A stretch of DNA of 11,131 nt. It comes from Coxiellaceae bacterium. GTDB taxonomy: Bacteria; Pseudomonadota; Gammaproteobacteria; UBA9339. The notes beneath the pieces are model-generated. The model was given only the letters and a program-made list of their open reading frames with translations, did not search any database and had not been told where the DNA came from. Positions 1-7,461 of the stretch are shown here, piece after piece (the stretch's first letter is position 1; each line of letters opens with the position of its first letter). The position numbers and the translations under genes were made by a program. The stretch covers positions 6,470-17,600 of the forward strand of contig PLMI01000058.1 in NCBI GenBank assembly GCA_003142435.1, in the 5' to 3' direction.

Positions 1-884
1 TTTGCTTCATAGTAAATGCGGCCGATGTATTCTCCTAAAATGCCTATTCCCATAAGTTGTATCCCACCTAAAAAAAGGATGGCGGTAAAAAGCGATGCGT
101 AACCCGGAACATCTATACCGTGAAAAACAGTTCGAATAATTATGTAAACGGCATATAAAAAAGCAATTAGCGCAATGGAGATTCCGATATAAGTCCATAC
201 GCGAAGCGGTAAAGTGCTGAAGCTCGTTATGCCTTCGATGGCGAAATTCCATAGTTTCCAGCAGTTGAATTTTGTTTTACCGGCCGTCCTTTTTGGTCTT
301 TGATACTCAATGGATGTCGTTTTAAAACCCACCCAGGCAAATAATCCTTTCATGAAGCGCCTGCGTTCCGGAAGTTTTTTTAATGCGGCAGCAACTTTGC
401 TGTCGATTAACCGGTAATCACCGACGTTGTTTGGTATTTCTACATCCGCCACTGCATTATTAAGTTTGTAAAATATTTTCGCAGTATTTCTTTTGAGAAA
501 AGTGTCACTTGAGCGATCAGACCGTTTAGCCAAAACTACGTCATTTCCAGAACGCCACTCTGTGATCATTTCGGGGATAAGGGATGGAGGATCTTGTAAA
601 TCAGTGTCCATGAAGATTATTGCATCTCCACGGGCGTAATCTAATCCTGCCGTTATCGCTGCTTCTTTGCCGAAATTGCGCGAAAGGTCAATTATTTTTA
701 TTTCACAGCCTGGCGCCTTAACGGCCAGCAATTGGTCTAATGTTTTATCAGTGCTGCCATCATTAATGCAAATCAATTCAAACTTATATTGTTGAATGGA
801 GTTCAAAATTGGCAATAGTTCTGCAAAAAACAAATTAACGCAGTTTTCTTCGTTATAAAAAGGTAAAATTATAGAGATTGTCAT
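1..884 (-). CDS. GtrB/DPM1-like polyprenyl-phosphate glycosyltransferase (family GT2), 3' end cut by the window edge
   Basis: I translated this frame by hand: it is open from an ATG at 884 to the left edge, giving 294 residues without a stop, so only a short C-terminal tail seems missing (the family is usually about 310-330 residues). The N-terminal GT-A domain shows PFYNEEN at 8-14, INDGSTDKT at 40-48, the DTD metal/nucleotide-sugar motif at 93-95 continuing into DLQDPP, GDYRLID at 155-161 and RRRFMKGL at 174-181. Two membrane helices follow at about 228-250 and 263-285, ending in GILGEYIGRIYYEA. This is the GtrB/ArnC/DPM1 layout; such enzymes move a sugar from a nucleotide donor to undecaprenyl phosphate on the inner membrane's cytoplasmic face. 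The start overlaps the stop of the upstream membrane protein gene as ATGA, and no Shine-Dalgarno is evident, so translational coupling is likely. The sugar cannot be read from sequence. Family call firm; substrate unknown. Confidence 0.93.
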   Translation of the reverse strand, partial: MTISIILPFYNEENCVNLFFAELLPILNSIQQYKFELICINDGSTDKTLDQLLAVKAPGCEIKIIDLSRNFGKEAAITAGLDYARGDAIIFMDTDLQDPPSLIPEMITEWRSGNDVVLAKRSDRSSDTFLKRNTAKIFYKLNNAVADVEIPNNVGDYRLIDSKVAAALKKLPERRRFMKGLFAWVGFKTTSIEYQRPKRTAGKTKFNCWKLWNFAIEGITSFSTLPLRVWTYIGISIALIAFLYAVYIIIRTVFHGIDVPGYASLFTAILFLGGIQLMGIGILGEYIGRIYYEA

Positions 885-2578
885 GGTTTTGCCGATGAAA
901 GTTTGTAGATTAAAACTCCTCCGCTTGCAAATGGGTTTTTCTGAATTTTAACCAGCAACTTTTTCCAATAGTTATTTAACAAAGGATCAACAATTACCGC
1001 AGTAACTCCATGTTGCTTCAAAAAAGCTTTAAACATTGCCGGGGTTTTGTTGTCAATCGGCTTTTCGTACATTAGTACTTTAATCATGGGTTCATTTCTA
1101 AACTCATAAGGTAACGCAGCGCTGGCAAATCCTCCAAGTTGGCGAAAATACATATTTGCCTCTATTTGCCAGAGCATGTCATATCCATAAAAATAAAATG
1201 GCAGGATCAGCACGTTTTCTTTTGGTTTTAACCATTTTTCGTAGTAGTGCTTTTCCGTAAAGAAGCGTGGAGCTTGTATTTCTCCCGACCAGTACGCTGT
1301 TTGCAGCGTCGGCAAAATGAACAATATGCTTATAAATGCTATGGTATAACGAAAAAAATCTTTTTTTGCTGATAACCATAATGCCATGATAACAGACATA
1401 GATAAAGTAGCATACATGATGAAACGAAAGGGCATGGCATGTTTAATAACGGGAATATAGTGTAACGCCATTGCAGGCAAAGGAAACCAAAAGTTTGGAA
1501 GATCACCGCCTTTTTTCGAAAAAACTTCAAAACCAAAACCAAAAGATAAAATGAGAACTATAAGAAAAAATATTATCAGGAGTTTTCCCTGCCTTGTCCC
1601 CCAGTTCTTTAGTGAAAATAACAATAGTACCACTGCAGCCGGTATTCCAAGATAGCCGGGGCCGAAATGGCCAATGTAAGGCAGCAGTTTGTCATAATGC
1701 AATAACATCTCTTTTGCCGGTATAAATAACCCTGCAAAGGTATTTATTTCCAAAAGTGAATCCATGAACTTGTCTGGTAACGGTGTAAGAAAGAAATAGT
1801 AAATATATGGAGAAACGATGATTGTTGCTATCAAGTAAGAAATTAGTACATAAAAACCACAGCTCAACAATTGAGCACGATAATCTTTATAAATACGGAT
1901 GGCGCAATACCAAAAAATTGCGGCAAAAAAGGCCGAAGTCAGGAAAATTTCAACTGAAATCAAGAATTGGCAGACAAGGCAAATGGTTGTTAACAATGTA
2001 AAAGAAAATCTTCGAATTTTTTTATGCAGAAAAAATAATGCCAATAACATTAAAACGGGAATTAAAAATATCGACGTGATGTTGATATCACCGTAACTTG
2101 TGAAGAAAATCTGGTACGCAGAAAAACCAAAAAAATAGCCGCCCAAGAGAGAACTAAAAAATGATTTTGTGATGTACTTGCATAGCAAATAAGCAGTCCA
2201 GGCAGAAAGCGCCGTGGTGAAAATGGCGATCAGGTTAAAAGCAACAATGGGACTCAAAAATAAGGTTATAGGCAAGGAAATCAAGCTTAAAAACGGGACT
2301 GCAGTCGCATGTGCCATGTTAAAGCCCGTGGGCACCCAAATTTCTTTGCTAATGAAAAAATTTAATTTGTGGTCAATTGCGTAAGGCCACCAGTTTAAAA
2401 ACCAAACAAAAGCGCCGCTGTCGTTAACTGTCGAACGCAAAAGAAAATCATTCAGATGGAAAATCGTTTGTTTGCCAAATAGCGCAATTGAGATAGCAGC
2501 ATACGTTAAGAGAGCGTAAAGCCCTTGTAATGCCTCATATCCCTTGTCTATTTTTGTTTTATGCATCAATTGTTTCAT
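881..2578 (-). CDS. Polytopic membrane protein, probable GT-C type glycosyltransferase
   Basis: This 565-residue protein has about 10-12 hydrophobic helices between residues 18 and 425, then a mostly soluble C-terminal part (about 430-565). The loop after the first helix holds NDSGAFVWFLNWW (52-64). An acidic residue in that loop followed by aromatics is typical of GT-C enzymes that take a sugar from a polyprenyl-phosphate donor on the periplasmic side. Other marks are SYGDIN at 161-166 and HAMPFRF at 380-386. I cannot name a family precisely; O-antigen glucosyltransferase-like (GtrC-like) or YfhO-like are the nearest guesses. The adjoining GtrB-like gene, coupled through an ATGA overlap, is the strongest functional clue: one enzyme loads the lipid carrier and this one would transfer the sugar to an acceptor. 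The start follows the RMD1-like gene's stop by 16 bp; an AGAG about 10 bases upstream is a weak ribosome site. A second Met at codon 5 is an alternative start. Transfer activity is inferred. Confidence 0.75.
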   Translation of the reverse strand: MKQLMHKTKIDKGYEALQGLYALLTYAAISIALFGKQTIFHLNDFLLRSTVNDSGAFVWFLNWWPYAIDHKLNFFISKEIWVPTGFNMAHATAVPFLSLISLPITLFLSPIVAFNLIAIFTTALSAWTAYLLCKYITKSFFSSLLGGYFFGFSAYQIFFTSYGDINITSIFLIPVLMLLALFFLHKKIRRFSFTLLTTICLVCQFLISVEIFLTSAFFAAIFWYCAIRIYKDYRAQLLSCGFYVLISYLIATIIVSPYIYYFFLTPLPDKFMDSLLEINTFAGLFIPAKEMLLHYDKLLPYIGHFGPGYLGIPAAVVLLLFSLKNWGTRQGKLLIIFFLIVLILSFGFGFEVFSKKGGDLPNFWFPLPAMALHYIPVIKHAMPFRFIMYATLSMSVIMALWLSAKKDFFRYTIAFISILFILPTLQTAYWSGEIQAPRFFTEKHYYEKWLKPKENVLILPFYFYGYDMLWQIEANMYFRQLGGFASAALPYEFRNEPMIKVLMYEKPIDNKTPAMFKAFLKQHGVTAVIVDPLLNNYWKKLLVKIQKNPFASGGVLIYKLSSAKP

Positions 2579-2594
2579 ACAAAGATCTCTACGG

Positions 2595-3392
2595 TTAAAA
2601 TTTAAACTGAATAAGGCTTATGGTAATTTCGATAAAAATCAAAAGAATGATTATTACCTCCAGATGGCTTGAATGCTTATGTTGGGATTGCGTAGTTAAC
2701 ATCTCGAATAAACCATGTAATACGTCCAGCTTTTGGTTAAGTGCCGAGACTCTCCTTGGGATATCAAGGAACTTTTTACTCATGCTGTAATAAGCTTCAA
2801 GGCTCGTATGCTCCCAAAAATACTCCGGATCCGCAAGAAATTCACTGTTTAAGTTAATGTAAGTTCTGGCAATAAACAGCTCACCCATCCGTTTTGCTAT
2901 TTCTTTTTGCGAAAGTTTAATATTGCCGTGTGTTGCAAGATCTTCCGAAAAATGCGAGTTTTCATCGATGGTTTTTTGAATGGCAGATTCGTAAGATTCT
3001 AATTGGATAGATTGGGCAAGCCCATAGGAAATAGCCAGCAGTATTTGTACGTTATCTGATTCTATCGTAATGATGTCCGCATTAAACCTGTCATGAGTTG
3101 TCATTTCAGTGGCATCGCTATAACGAAAAATAAACTGGTCTTTTTCTATATTGCTAAGCGGCTTTATCGAGAATAACTTTATTTGCTGGAGTAGCGCTTT
3201 TTCTTCGGCATTAGTTAAGCCCCAAATTACAATGCAGCCGTAGGAAAATATAAAAATATCTCCTTTTCTATTTGGCGGTATGAGATGCAATACTTTTCGG
3301 TATTGGGTAACGGCATATCCTTTGAACTTAAAGGCGCTATTTATTGCCAGAAGCTTATAGCTATCAGCCGTACAAAAAGATGAGCAGCGCAT
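2595..3392 (-). CDS. RMD1/RMND1 (DUF155) family membrane-anchored protein
   Basis: The 265-residue product starts MRCSSFCTADSYK, which I recall as the normal start of bacterial members of this family, so the ATG at 3392 is kept although no Shine-Dalgarno is visible. Further family marks are GDIFIFSYGCIVIWGL (44-59), a glutamine- and glutamate-rich helical middle, the DPEYFWE segment (188-194) and a helical stretch RRVSALNQKLDVLHGLFEML (213-232). A single C-terminal transmembrane helix follows (about 244-262), ending at once in IQFKF. The protein should be a cytoplasmic domain anchored by its tail. Eukaryotic relatives (yeast Rmd1, human RMND1) act in mitochondria, RMND1 in mitochondrial translation; the bacterial role is not established. 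It is the first gene of a probable three-gene unit with two glycosyltransferase-type genes 16 bp downstream. Family assignment is firm; the link to glycosylation rests on position only. Confidence 0.88.
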   Translation of the reverse strand: MRCSSFCTADSYKLLAINSAFKFKGYAVTQYRKVLHLIPPNRKGDIFIFSYGCIVIWGLTNAEEKALLQQIKLFSIKPLSNIEKDQFIFRYSDATEMTTHDRFNADIITIESDNVQILLAISYGLAQSIQLESYESAIQKTIDENSHFSEDLATHGNIKLSQKEIAKRMGELFIARTYINLNSEFLADPEYFWEHTSLEAYYSMSKKFLDIPRRVSALNQKLDVLHGLFEMLTTQSQHKHSSHLEVIIILLIFIEITISLIQFKF

Positions 3393-3432
3393 ATAAAGAT
3401 TTTAGTATGTTTGATTGGGAAGAGAAAGAAAA

Positions 3433-3467
3433 TAAAAAGGACAGCTATAAAAAAGCTGTCCTTTTAC
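3433..3467 (-). terminator. Intrinsic terminator of the pilin gene
   Basis: A perfect 12 bp inverted repeat (AAAAGGACAGCT at 3435-3446 and its complement at 3454-3465) encloses a 7-base A/T loop. Read on the minus strand the hairpin ends in a run of T (TTTTTATTTT), the form of a rho-independent terminator. It lies about 35 bp past the pilin stop codon and about 40 bp before the RMD1-like start, so it should insulate the strongly expressed pilin from the downstream unit, which then needs its own promoter or some readthrough. Confidence 0.85.
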
Positions 3468-3501
3468 GAAGTGGTAAAAAACTTTCACTTTCCTGCTAAA
3501 G

Positions 3502-3966
3502 TTAACAACCGGTATCAACGAAATTAACAAATGCTGCAGATGATGCAGTTGCTGCGGTATAAATAGCACTACATGAAGCTGAACTTGAGGCACCTTTAGG
3601 CACGAAACTAATAGTAGTTGTAGTGGAGGATATTGTGTAAGAATCAAATGCCGAACCGCTGAGTTGTCCTTGAAGTGCAGATGTTACTCCGGCGACTGAT
3701 GGATATCCCGATGTCATTGCGACTACTGTTCCATCTTCCAGTGTAATAGTAGCAGGATTTGAAACACCACTTACCAAAACTTGCCCATGAGTTATTGCCA
3801 TAGCAGCTTTTAAAGAACCTGCCATCGCATCTGTAGTTGCAGCGCGAGCTTGGGCAGAAATAGTTGAAAATCTCGGCAAGATAAATGCAGCTAAAATTCC
3901 TAAAATAACAATTACAATAATTAATTCGATTAATGTAAAACCCTTTTGTTTATTTGATGTTGCCAT
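3502..3966 (-). CDS. Type IV pilin (prepilin), MshA/PilA-like
   Basis: The 154-residue prepilin has a short basic leader MATSNKQKG, cut by prepilin peptidase after Gly9, giving a mature protein that begins FTLIELIIVIVILGILAAF with the conserved Glu at +5. The hydrophobic N-terminal helix is the membrane anchor and assembly spine. The globular part (about residues 40-154) is rich in Ala, Ser and Thr, and Cys132 and Cys154 (the last residue) can form the disulfide-bounded D-loop of type IVa pilins. The stretch after the helix resembles MSHA-type major pilins as I recall them. The start is fixed by an AGGAGA ribosome site 4 bases before the ATG and by the leader length; the frame is open 22 codons further upstream, but that would put a long extension before the leader. 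It is divergent from pilT and followed by its own terminator. A minor pseudopilin of type II secretion is a less likely alternative because of the length and the Cys pair. Confidence 0.92.
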   Translation of the reverse strand: MATSNKQKGFTLIELIIVIVILGILAAFILPRFSTISAQARAATTDAMAGSLKAAMAITHGQVLVSGVSNPATITLEDGTVVAMTSGYPSVAGVTSALQGQLSGSAFDSYTISSTTTTISFVPKGASSSASCSAIYTAATASSAAFVNFVDTGC

Positions 3967-4183
3967 AAAATCTCCTAATTTTATTTTGGTTAAAATGTCA
4001 TTGCTAGAGTTCCACTGATTTAGAACTAACAACGTACAAGTTTTAATATTATCTCATTAAAGTCTCGTAAAGAACAAATAATTTTTTAAAAATTTTTATT
4101 GCCAAAAAATGCATGGTTATTTATGCTAATCTATATAATACTGAAATTATTTTCTACAAACTTTTTATATAAGGAATAGCAAA
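3967..4183. promoter_or_regulatory. Divergent promoter region between pilin and pilT
   Basis: This 217 bp stretch is very AT-rich and holds no gene. For pilT (plus strand) a perfect TATAAT lies at 4134-4139, 44 bp before the start codon, without a good -35 box; an AAGGAA ribosome site at 4171-4176 lies 7 bases from the ATG. For the pilin (minus strand) a TAATAT occurs at 4046-4051 with a poorly spaced TTGTTC (20 bp) as its only -35 candidate. I looked for a sigma54 -24/-12 element, as used by Pseudomonas pilins, and saw none. The two genes are probably expressed from separate sigma70-type promoters, but exact starts cannot be fixed from sequence. Confidence 0.5.
3971..3976 (-). promoter_or_regulatory. 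Ribosome binding site that fixes the pilin start
   Basis: AGGAGA, read on the minus strand, lies 4 bases from the ATG at 3966. It is the strongest Shine-Dalgarno in the window. It supports the short leader rather than the longer open frame that begins at 4032. Confidence 0.85.
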
Positions 4184-5188
4184 ATGGATATATTTGATTT
4201 GTTGAAGTATACAGTTGCTCATGGGGCATCGGATTTGCATCTTTCTTGCGGAATAGAGCCAATAGTTAGAATCGATGGGGACTTGGAAAAAATTCCTGAA
4301 ACTATGGTTTTATCGCAATCAGTTTTATTGGATATGCTAGACAAAGTTATTCCAACTGAGTATAAGGAAGTGCTATCTTCGGCGCTTGATATGGACCTTG
4401 CCGTGGGTCTTCCCGGGATATCGCGGTTTCGTGTAAATATTTTTCACCAATTTCGTGGCATAAGTGCAGCATTTAGAGCCCTTCCGTCTACTATTCCCAC
4501 ATTTGAAGAGTTGGGATTTCCTGAAGTCTTTCGCGAGCTTTGCGAACTTCCTCATGGTTTGATATTGGTGACTGGCCCAACTGGTTCAGGAAAAACCACA
4601 ACTATGGCCTCGATGATCAATTACATCAACAAAAAGTACAAAGCGCATGTTTTGACAATTGAAGACCCTATCGAATATGTTTTTGAACCCGACAAGTGTT
4701 TGATTCAGCAAAGGGAGGTAAAGCGACATACGGCTGGGTTTTCTGAGGCATTGCGTGCCGCTTTGCGTGAAGATCCAGATTATATTCTCGTTGGAGAAAT
4801 GCGTGATTTAGAAACAATCCGACTGGCACTAACCGCAGCAGAAACGGGGCATTTAGTTTTTGCAACTTTGCACACCAATTCAGCGGCCGAGAGTATTGAT
4901 CGTATTATTGATGCTTTTCCTTCCTCTGAGAAAAGCATGGTGCGAACTATTTTAGCTGGTTCTTTACAAGCAGTTCTTTCGCAAATTTTAGTTTGTAGAA
5001 AAACTAGTGGCCGTATCGCAGCGCAAGAGATAATGGTTTGTACTAATGCCATAAGAAATTTAATTCGTGAAGACAAAGTTCCACAAATTTATTCTACTAT
5101 CCAAACTAGCCAGGAAAGGGGAATGCGCACTTTAGCGCAACATCTAAAAGAGTTAGAAGAGCAGGGTGTAATTGAGGGTGGAAAATAG
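4184..5188 (+). CDS. pilT: PilT, type IV pilus retraction ATPase
   Basis: The 334-residue protein is close to the normal PilT length (about 345). The N-terminal PAS-like domain (1-100) has ASDLHLS at 15-21 and RFRVNIFHQFRG at 81-92. The ATPase core shows Walker A GPTGSGKT (131-138), the Asp box TIEDPIE (158-164), Walker B with ILVGEMRDLETI (201-212), the His box ATLHTNSA (227-234), and the PilT-specific AIRNLIRE (289-296), which is needed for retraction in characterised PilT proteins. It would act as a cytoplasmic hexamer at the base of the pilus, pulling pilin subunits back into the inner membrane to power twitching or DNA uptake. PilU was considered, but AIRNLIRE and the overall match to PilT decide against it. 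An AAGGAA site 7 bases upstream supports the start. Its neighbour is a divergent pilin rather than the YggS/proline operon often found beside pilT. It converges on recD2 with a 3 bp gap and no visible terminator. Confidence 0.96.
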   Translation: MDIFDLLKYTVAHGASDLHLSCGIEPIVRIDGDLEKIPETMVLSQSVLLDMLDKVIPTEYKEVLSSALDMDLAVGLPGISRFRVNIFHQFRGISAAFRALPSTIPTFEELGFPEVFRELCELPHGLILVTGPTGSGKTTTMASMINYINKKYKAHVLTIEDPIEYVFEPDKCLIQQREVKRHTAGFSEALRAALREDPDYILVGEMRDLETIRLALTAAETGHLVFATLHTNSAAESIDRIIDAFPSSEKSMVRTILAGSLQAVLSQILVCRKTSGRIAAQEIMVCTNAIRNLIREDKVPQIYSTIQTSQERGMRTLAQHLKELEEQGVIEGGK

Positions 5189-5191
5189 GGT

Positions 5192-7408
5192 CTATTCCTC
5201 TTCTTGCAATCTCGCGTGTAAATTAGTCAGTCTTTGCTTAGTTGCAGCGTTTTTTATCGCCATTGCTAATGCTTTTGTTTGTCCTACCAACACGACTAAT
5301 TTTTTACCTCGCGTAATAGCGGTATAAATCAAGTTGCGCGCCAACATCATATAATGCTGAGTTGCAATTGGAATCACGATTGCCGGGTATTCTGAACCCT
5401 GGCTTTTGTGAATGCTGATTGCATAAGCTAGCGCAATTTCATCAAGTTCGGAAAAATCGTATTCGATTATGCGGCCGTCGAAACTGGCATGCAAAGTGTT
5501 TTCCTCTGAGTCAATTATTTTTATGGTGCCAATATCGCCATTGAATACGTCTTTATCGTAGTTATTTACATTTTGAATTATTTTGTCATTAACGGAAAAA
5601 GTCCAGCCAAAACGCGTTATTTTGTTTTGCTCTTTGCCGTTTAATGTTTGTTGCAGTGTGCTATTTAAATTTTGTGAACCTAAGGTGCCGCGGTGCATCG
5701 GCGTTAACACTTGAATTTCAGTCAAAGGGTTTAGATTGAATTTTTGCGGCAGGACTTTGGTTACCATGTGAATCAATTTATTTTGAATTTCTTCAGGAGT
5801 TGACGCTTCGAGAAAAATAAAATCAGAAGAAAATTTCCCGTCATCATTATTTTCACAAAGCGGAAATTGCCCTTGGTTAATACGATGTGCATTAACGATG
5901 ATTTTAGAATCTCGTGCTTGGCGGAAAATTTCTGTCAATGTAACTGTTGGAATAGTATCTGACTGAATTAAGTCTTGCAGTAATGCTCCGGGGCCAATTG
6001 ACGGCAGCTGGTCAATATCGCCAACAATGAGCAATGCTGCATGTGTTGGAATTGCTTTTAACAAGCTATTGATAAGAGTTATATCGATCATTGACGCTTC
6101 ATCGATTATGACAAAATCTGTCGCCAGCGGATTTTTTTGATTGCGTGTAAAAGAAGCGGCATCGGGAGTAAATCCAAGCATGCGGTGAATTGTTTTAGCG
6201 TCAAATCCGGTTGCTTCAGACAGCCTTTTGGAAGCTCGTCCCGTTGGAGCACACAATGATACTCTTAATTTTTTGGCTCTGGCTATTTTCAAGATGGTAT
6301 TGATTATTGTCGTTTTGCCAACGCCGGGCCCGCCGGTAATGATCGCAACTTTTGAATTTAATACGGTAAAAACCGCTTTTTTTTGCGATGGCGAGAGTTC
6401 AAGGCCGGTTTTTTCAAAAACCCATTGTATAGCTTTCTCGCTTTCTATTTTTCCCCACGGAGGCAAACCAAAATTAATTCGCTTAATATTTTTAGCCACG
6501 GAAACTTCTGCATGATAAAGAGGCGCTAGAAAAGCTATTTCTTTCGTTTCGCAATCTTTAACTATATTTTCCGTAATAATATTTGCAGTTTCTTTTTCTT
6601 TGTTTAGTGCTCTTATTATGATTTCTTCGGGAATTTCTAGAAGCTCTGTTGCTTTAGTTATAAGTTCAGTGACGTAAGCTGCGCAATGGCCTCTATTGCT
6701 AAATTCCAGCAAGGTATAACGAATTCCGGCAGAGGCTCTGATAATTGAATCTTTGGCAATTCCTAATTTTATAGCAAGAGCGTCAGCAGTTTTAAAACCG
6801 ATACCGTGAATATCCTGCACTAAACGGTAAGGGTTTTCTGTAATGATGTTAATGGCATTTTCGCCATAAGTTTTATAAATCCGCACAGCACGCATAGTTC
6901 CAAGTCCATGGCCGTGCAAAAATACCATAATTTGGCGTACGTTTTTTTGCTCTTGCCACGACTTTAAAATCATTTGCTGGCGTTTTTCTCCTATTCCAGC
7001 TACTTTTTTTAATTTGTTTGGATGATTTTCGATGACATCAAAAACTTGGGCGGCAAAGGCTTTAATTAGTTTTTTTGCAAAATGGGGGCCAATGCCTTTG
7101 ATCATTCCAGATCCCAGATATTTTTCGATGCCCTCAATAGTTGACGGTGGAATAGTTTTTAATTGATCTGCTTTAAATTGCAAACCGTATTTTTTATCTT
7201 GTATCCAGGCGCCTTCCGCTTCGAGCAGTTCACCGATACAAATATTTGCGGCATTGCCAACGATGGTTATGAGGTCTTTAAAGCCAGTGACTTTTGCTTT
7301 TAAAATACAAAAGCCATTGTCTTCATTGTGAAAGGTAATACGTTCTATATGTCCGCTGATTTTTTCTTTGGGCTGTTGTTCATGCTGGTTATATTTATTA
7401 ATGGACAT
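5192..7408 (-). CDS. recD2: RecD2-type ATP-dependent 5'-3' DNA helicase
   Basis: The 738-residue protein has the RecD2 layout. The N-terminal extension (20-330) carries an OB-like beginning (ITFHNEDNGFCILKA, 24-38) and three helix-hairpin-helix marks: GIG near 105-107, AGIGEKR at 137-143 and HGIGF at 201-205. The SF1B helicase core follows: Walker A GGPGVGKTT (359-367), CAPTGRASKRL (386-396), Walker B IIDEASM (434-440), GDIDQLPSIGPG (463-474), EIFRQ (493-497), SIHKSQGSEYP (665-675) and YTAITRGKK (695-703). The length and the N-terminal part separate it from the RecBCD subunit RecD, which is shorter and lacks this extension. RecD2 helicases work outside RecBCD in replication and repair; the exact role here is unknown. 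The ATG at 7408 is the first usable start: the frame upstream is open back to a stop near 7469 without ATG, GTG or TTG. No Shine-Dalgarno precedes it, because a palindromic repeat abuts the start codon. plsY lies 53 bp upstream on the same strand. Confidence 0.94.
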   Translation of the reverse strand: MSINKYNQHEQQPKEKISGHIERITFHNEDNGFCILKAKVTGFKDLITIVGNAANICIGELLEAEGAWIQDKKYGLQFKADQLKTIPPSTIEGIEKYLGSGMIKGIGPHFAKKLIKAFAAQVFDVIENHPNKLKKVAGIGEKRQQMILKSWQEQKNVRQIMVFLHGHGLGTMRAVRIYKTYGENAINIITENPYRLVQDIHGIGFKTADALAIKLGIAKDSIIRASAGIRYTLLEFSNRGHCAAYVTELITKATELLEIPEEIIIRALNKEKETANIITENIVKDCETKEIAFLAPLYHAEVSVAKNIKRINFGLPPWGKIESEKAIQWVFEKTGLELSPSQKKAVFTVLNSKVAIITGGPGVGKTTIINTILKIARAKKLRVSLCAPTGRASKRLSEATGFDAKTIHRMLGFTPDAASFTRNQKNPLATDFVIIDEASMIDITLINSLLKAIPTHAALLIVGDIDQLPSIGPGALLQDLIQSDTIPTVTLTEIFRQARDSKIIVNAHRINQGQFPLCENNDDGKFSSDFIFLEASTPEEIQNKLIHMVTKVLPQKFNLNPLTEIQVLTPMHRGTLGSQNLNSTLQQTLNGKEQNKITRFGWTFSVNDKIIQNVNNYDKDVFNGDIGTIKIIDSEENTLHASFDGRIIEYDFSELDEIALAYAISIHKSQGSEYPAIVIPIATQHYMMLARNLIYTAITRGKKLVVLVGQTKALAMAIKNAATKQRLTNLHARLQEEE

Positions 7409-7410
7409 AT

Positions 7411-7438
7411 GTAGGGGCAGACCTGCGTGTCTGCCCTG
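7411..7438. repeat. GTAGGG-type palindromic repeat, copy 1 (REP-like)
   Basis: An 8 bp perfect inverted repeat, GGGCAGAC (7415-7422) and GTCTGCCC (7429-7436), with a 6-base loop CTGCGT, is preceded by GTAG. It is far more GC-rich than its surroundings. It fills the 53 bp gap between plsY and recD2 and ends two bases from the recD2 start codon. No T-run follows on either strand, so it is not a standard terminator. It shares the GTAGGG opening and the hairpin form with the element at 8757-8782. I recall such GTAGGG-rich palindromes as dispersed intergenic repeats in various bacteria. In recD2 mRNA it would form a stem just before the start codon. Confidence 0.7.
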
Positions 7439-7461
7439 TGTTGAGGTATTTTTTAATGTTG

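Noticed and set aside
3967..4032. 22-codon N-terminal extension of the pilin frame
   Set aside because: The prepilin leader MATSNKQKG and an AGGAGA ribosome site place the start at 3966; the extension would move the cleavage site far from the N-terminus.
3967..4183. Sigma54 promoter for the pilin, as in Pseudomonas
   Set aside because: No GG/GC pair with the -24/-12 spacing was found upstream of the pilin.
4780..5076. Minus-strand frame of 98 codons inside pilT
   Set aside because: The pilT frame on the other strand has all family motifs; this is a shadow.
4184..5188. Assignment as PilU instead of PilT
   Set aside because: AIRNLIRE and the length and sequence around the Walker motifs match PilT.
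7411..7438. Palindrome as a rho-independent terminator for plsY
   Set aside because: No T-run follows the stem on either strand; a repeat is the better reading.
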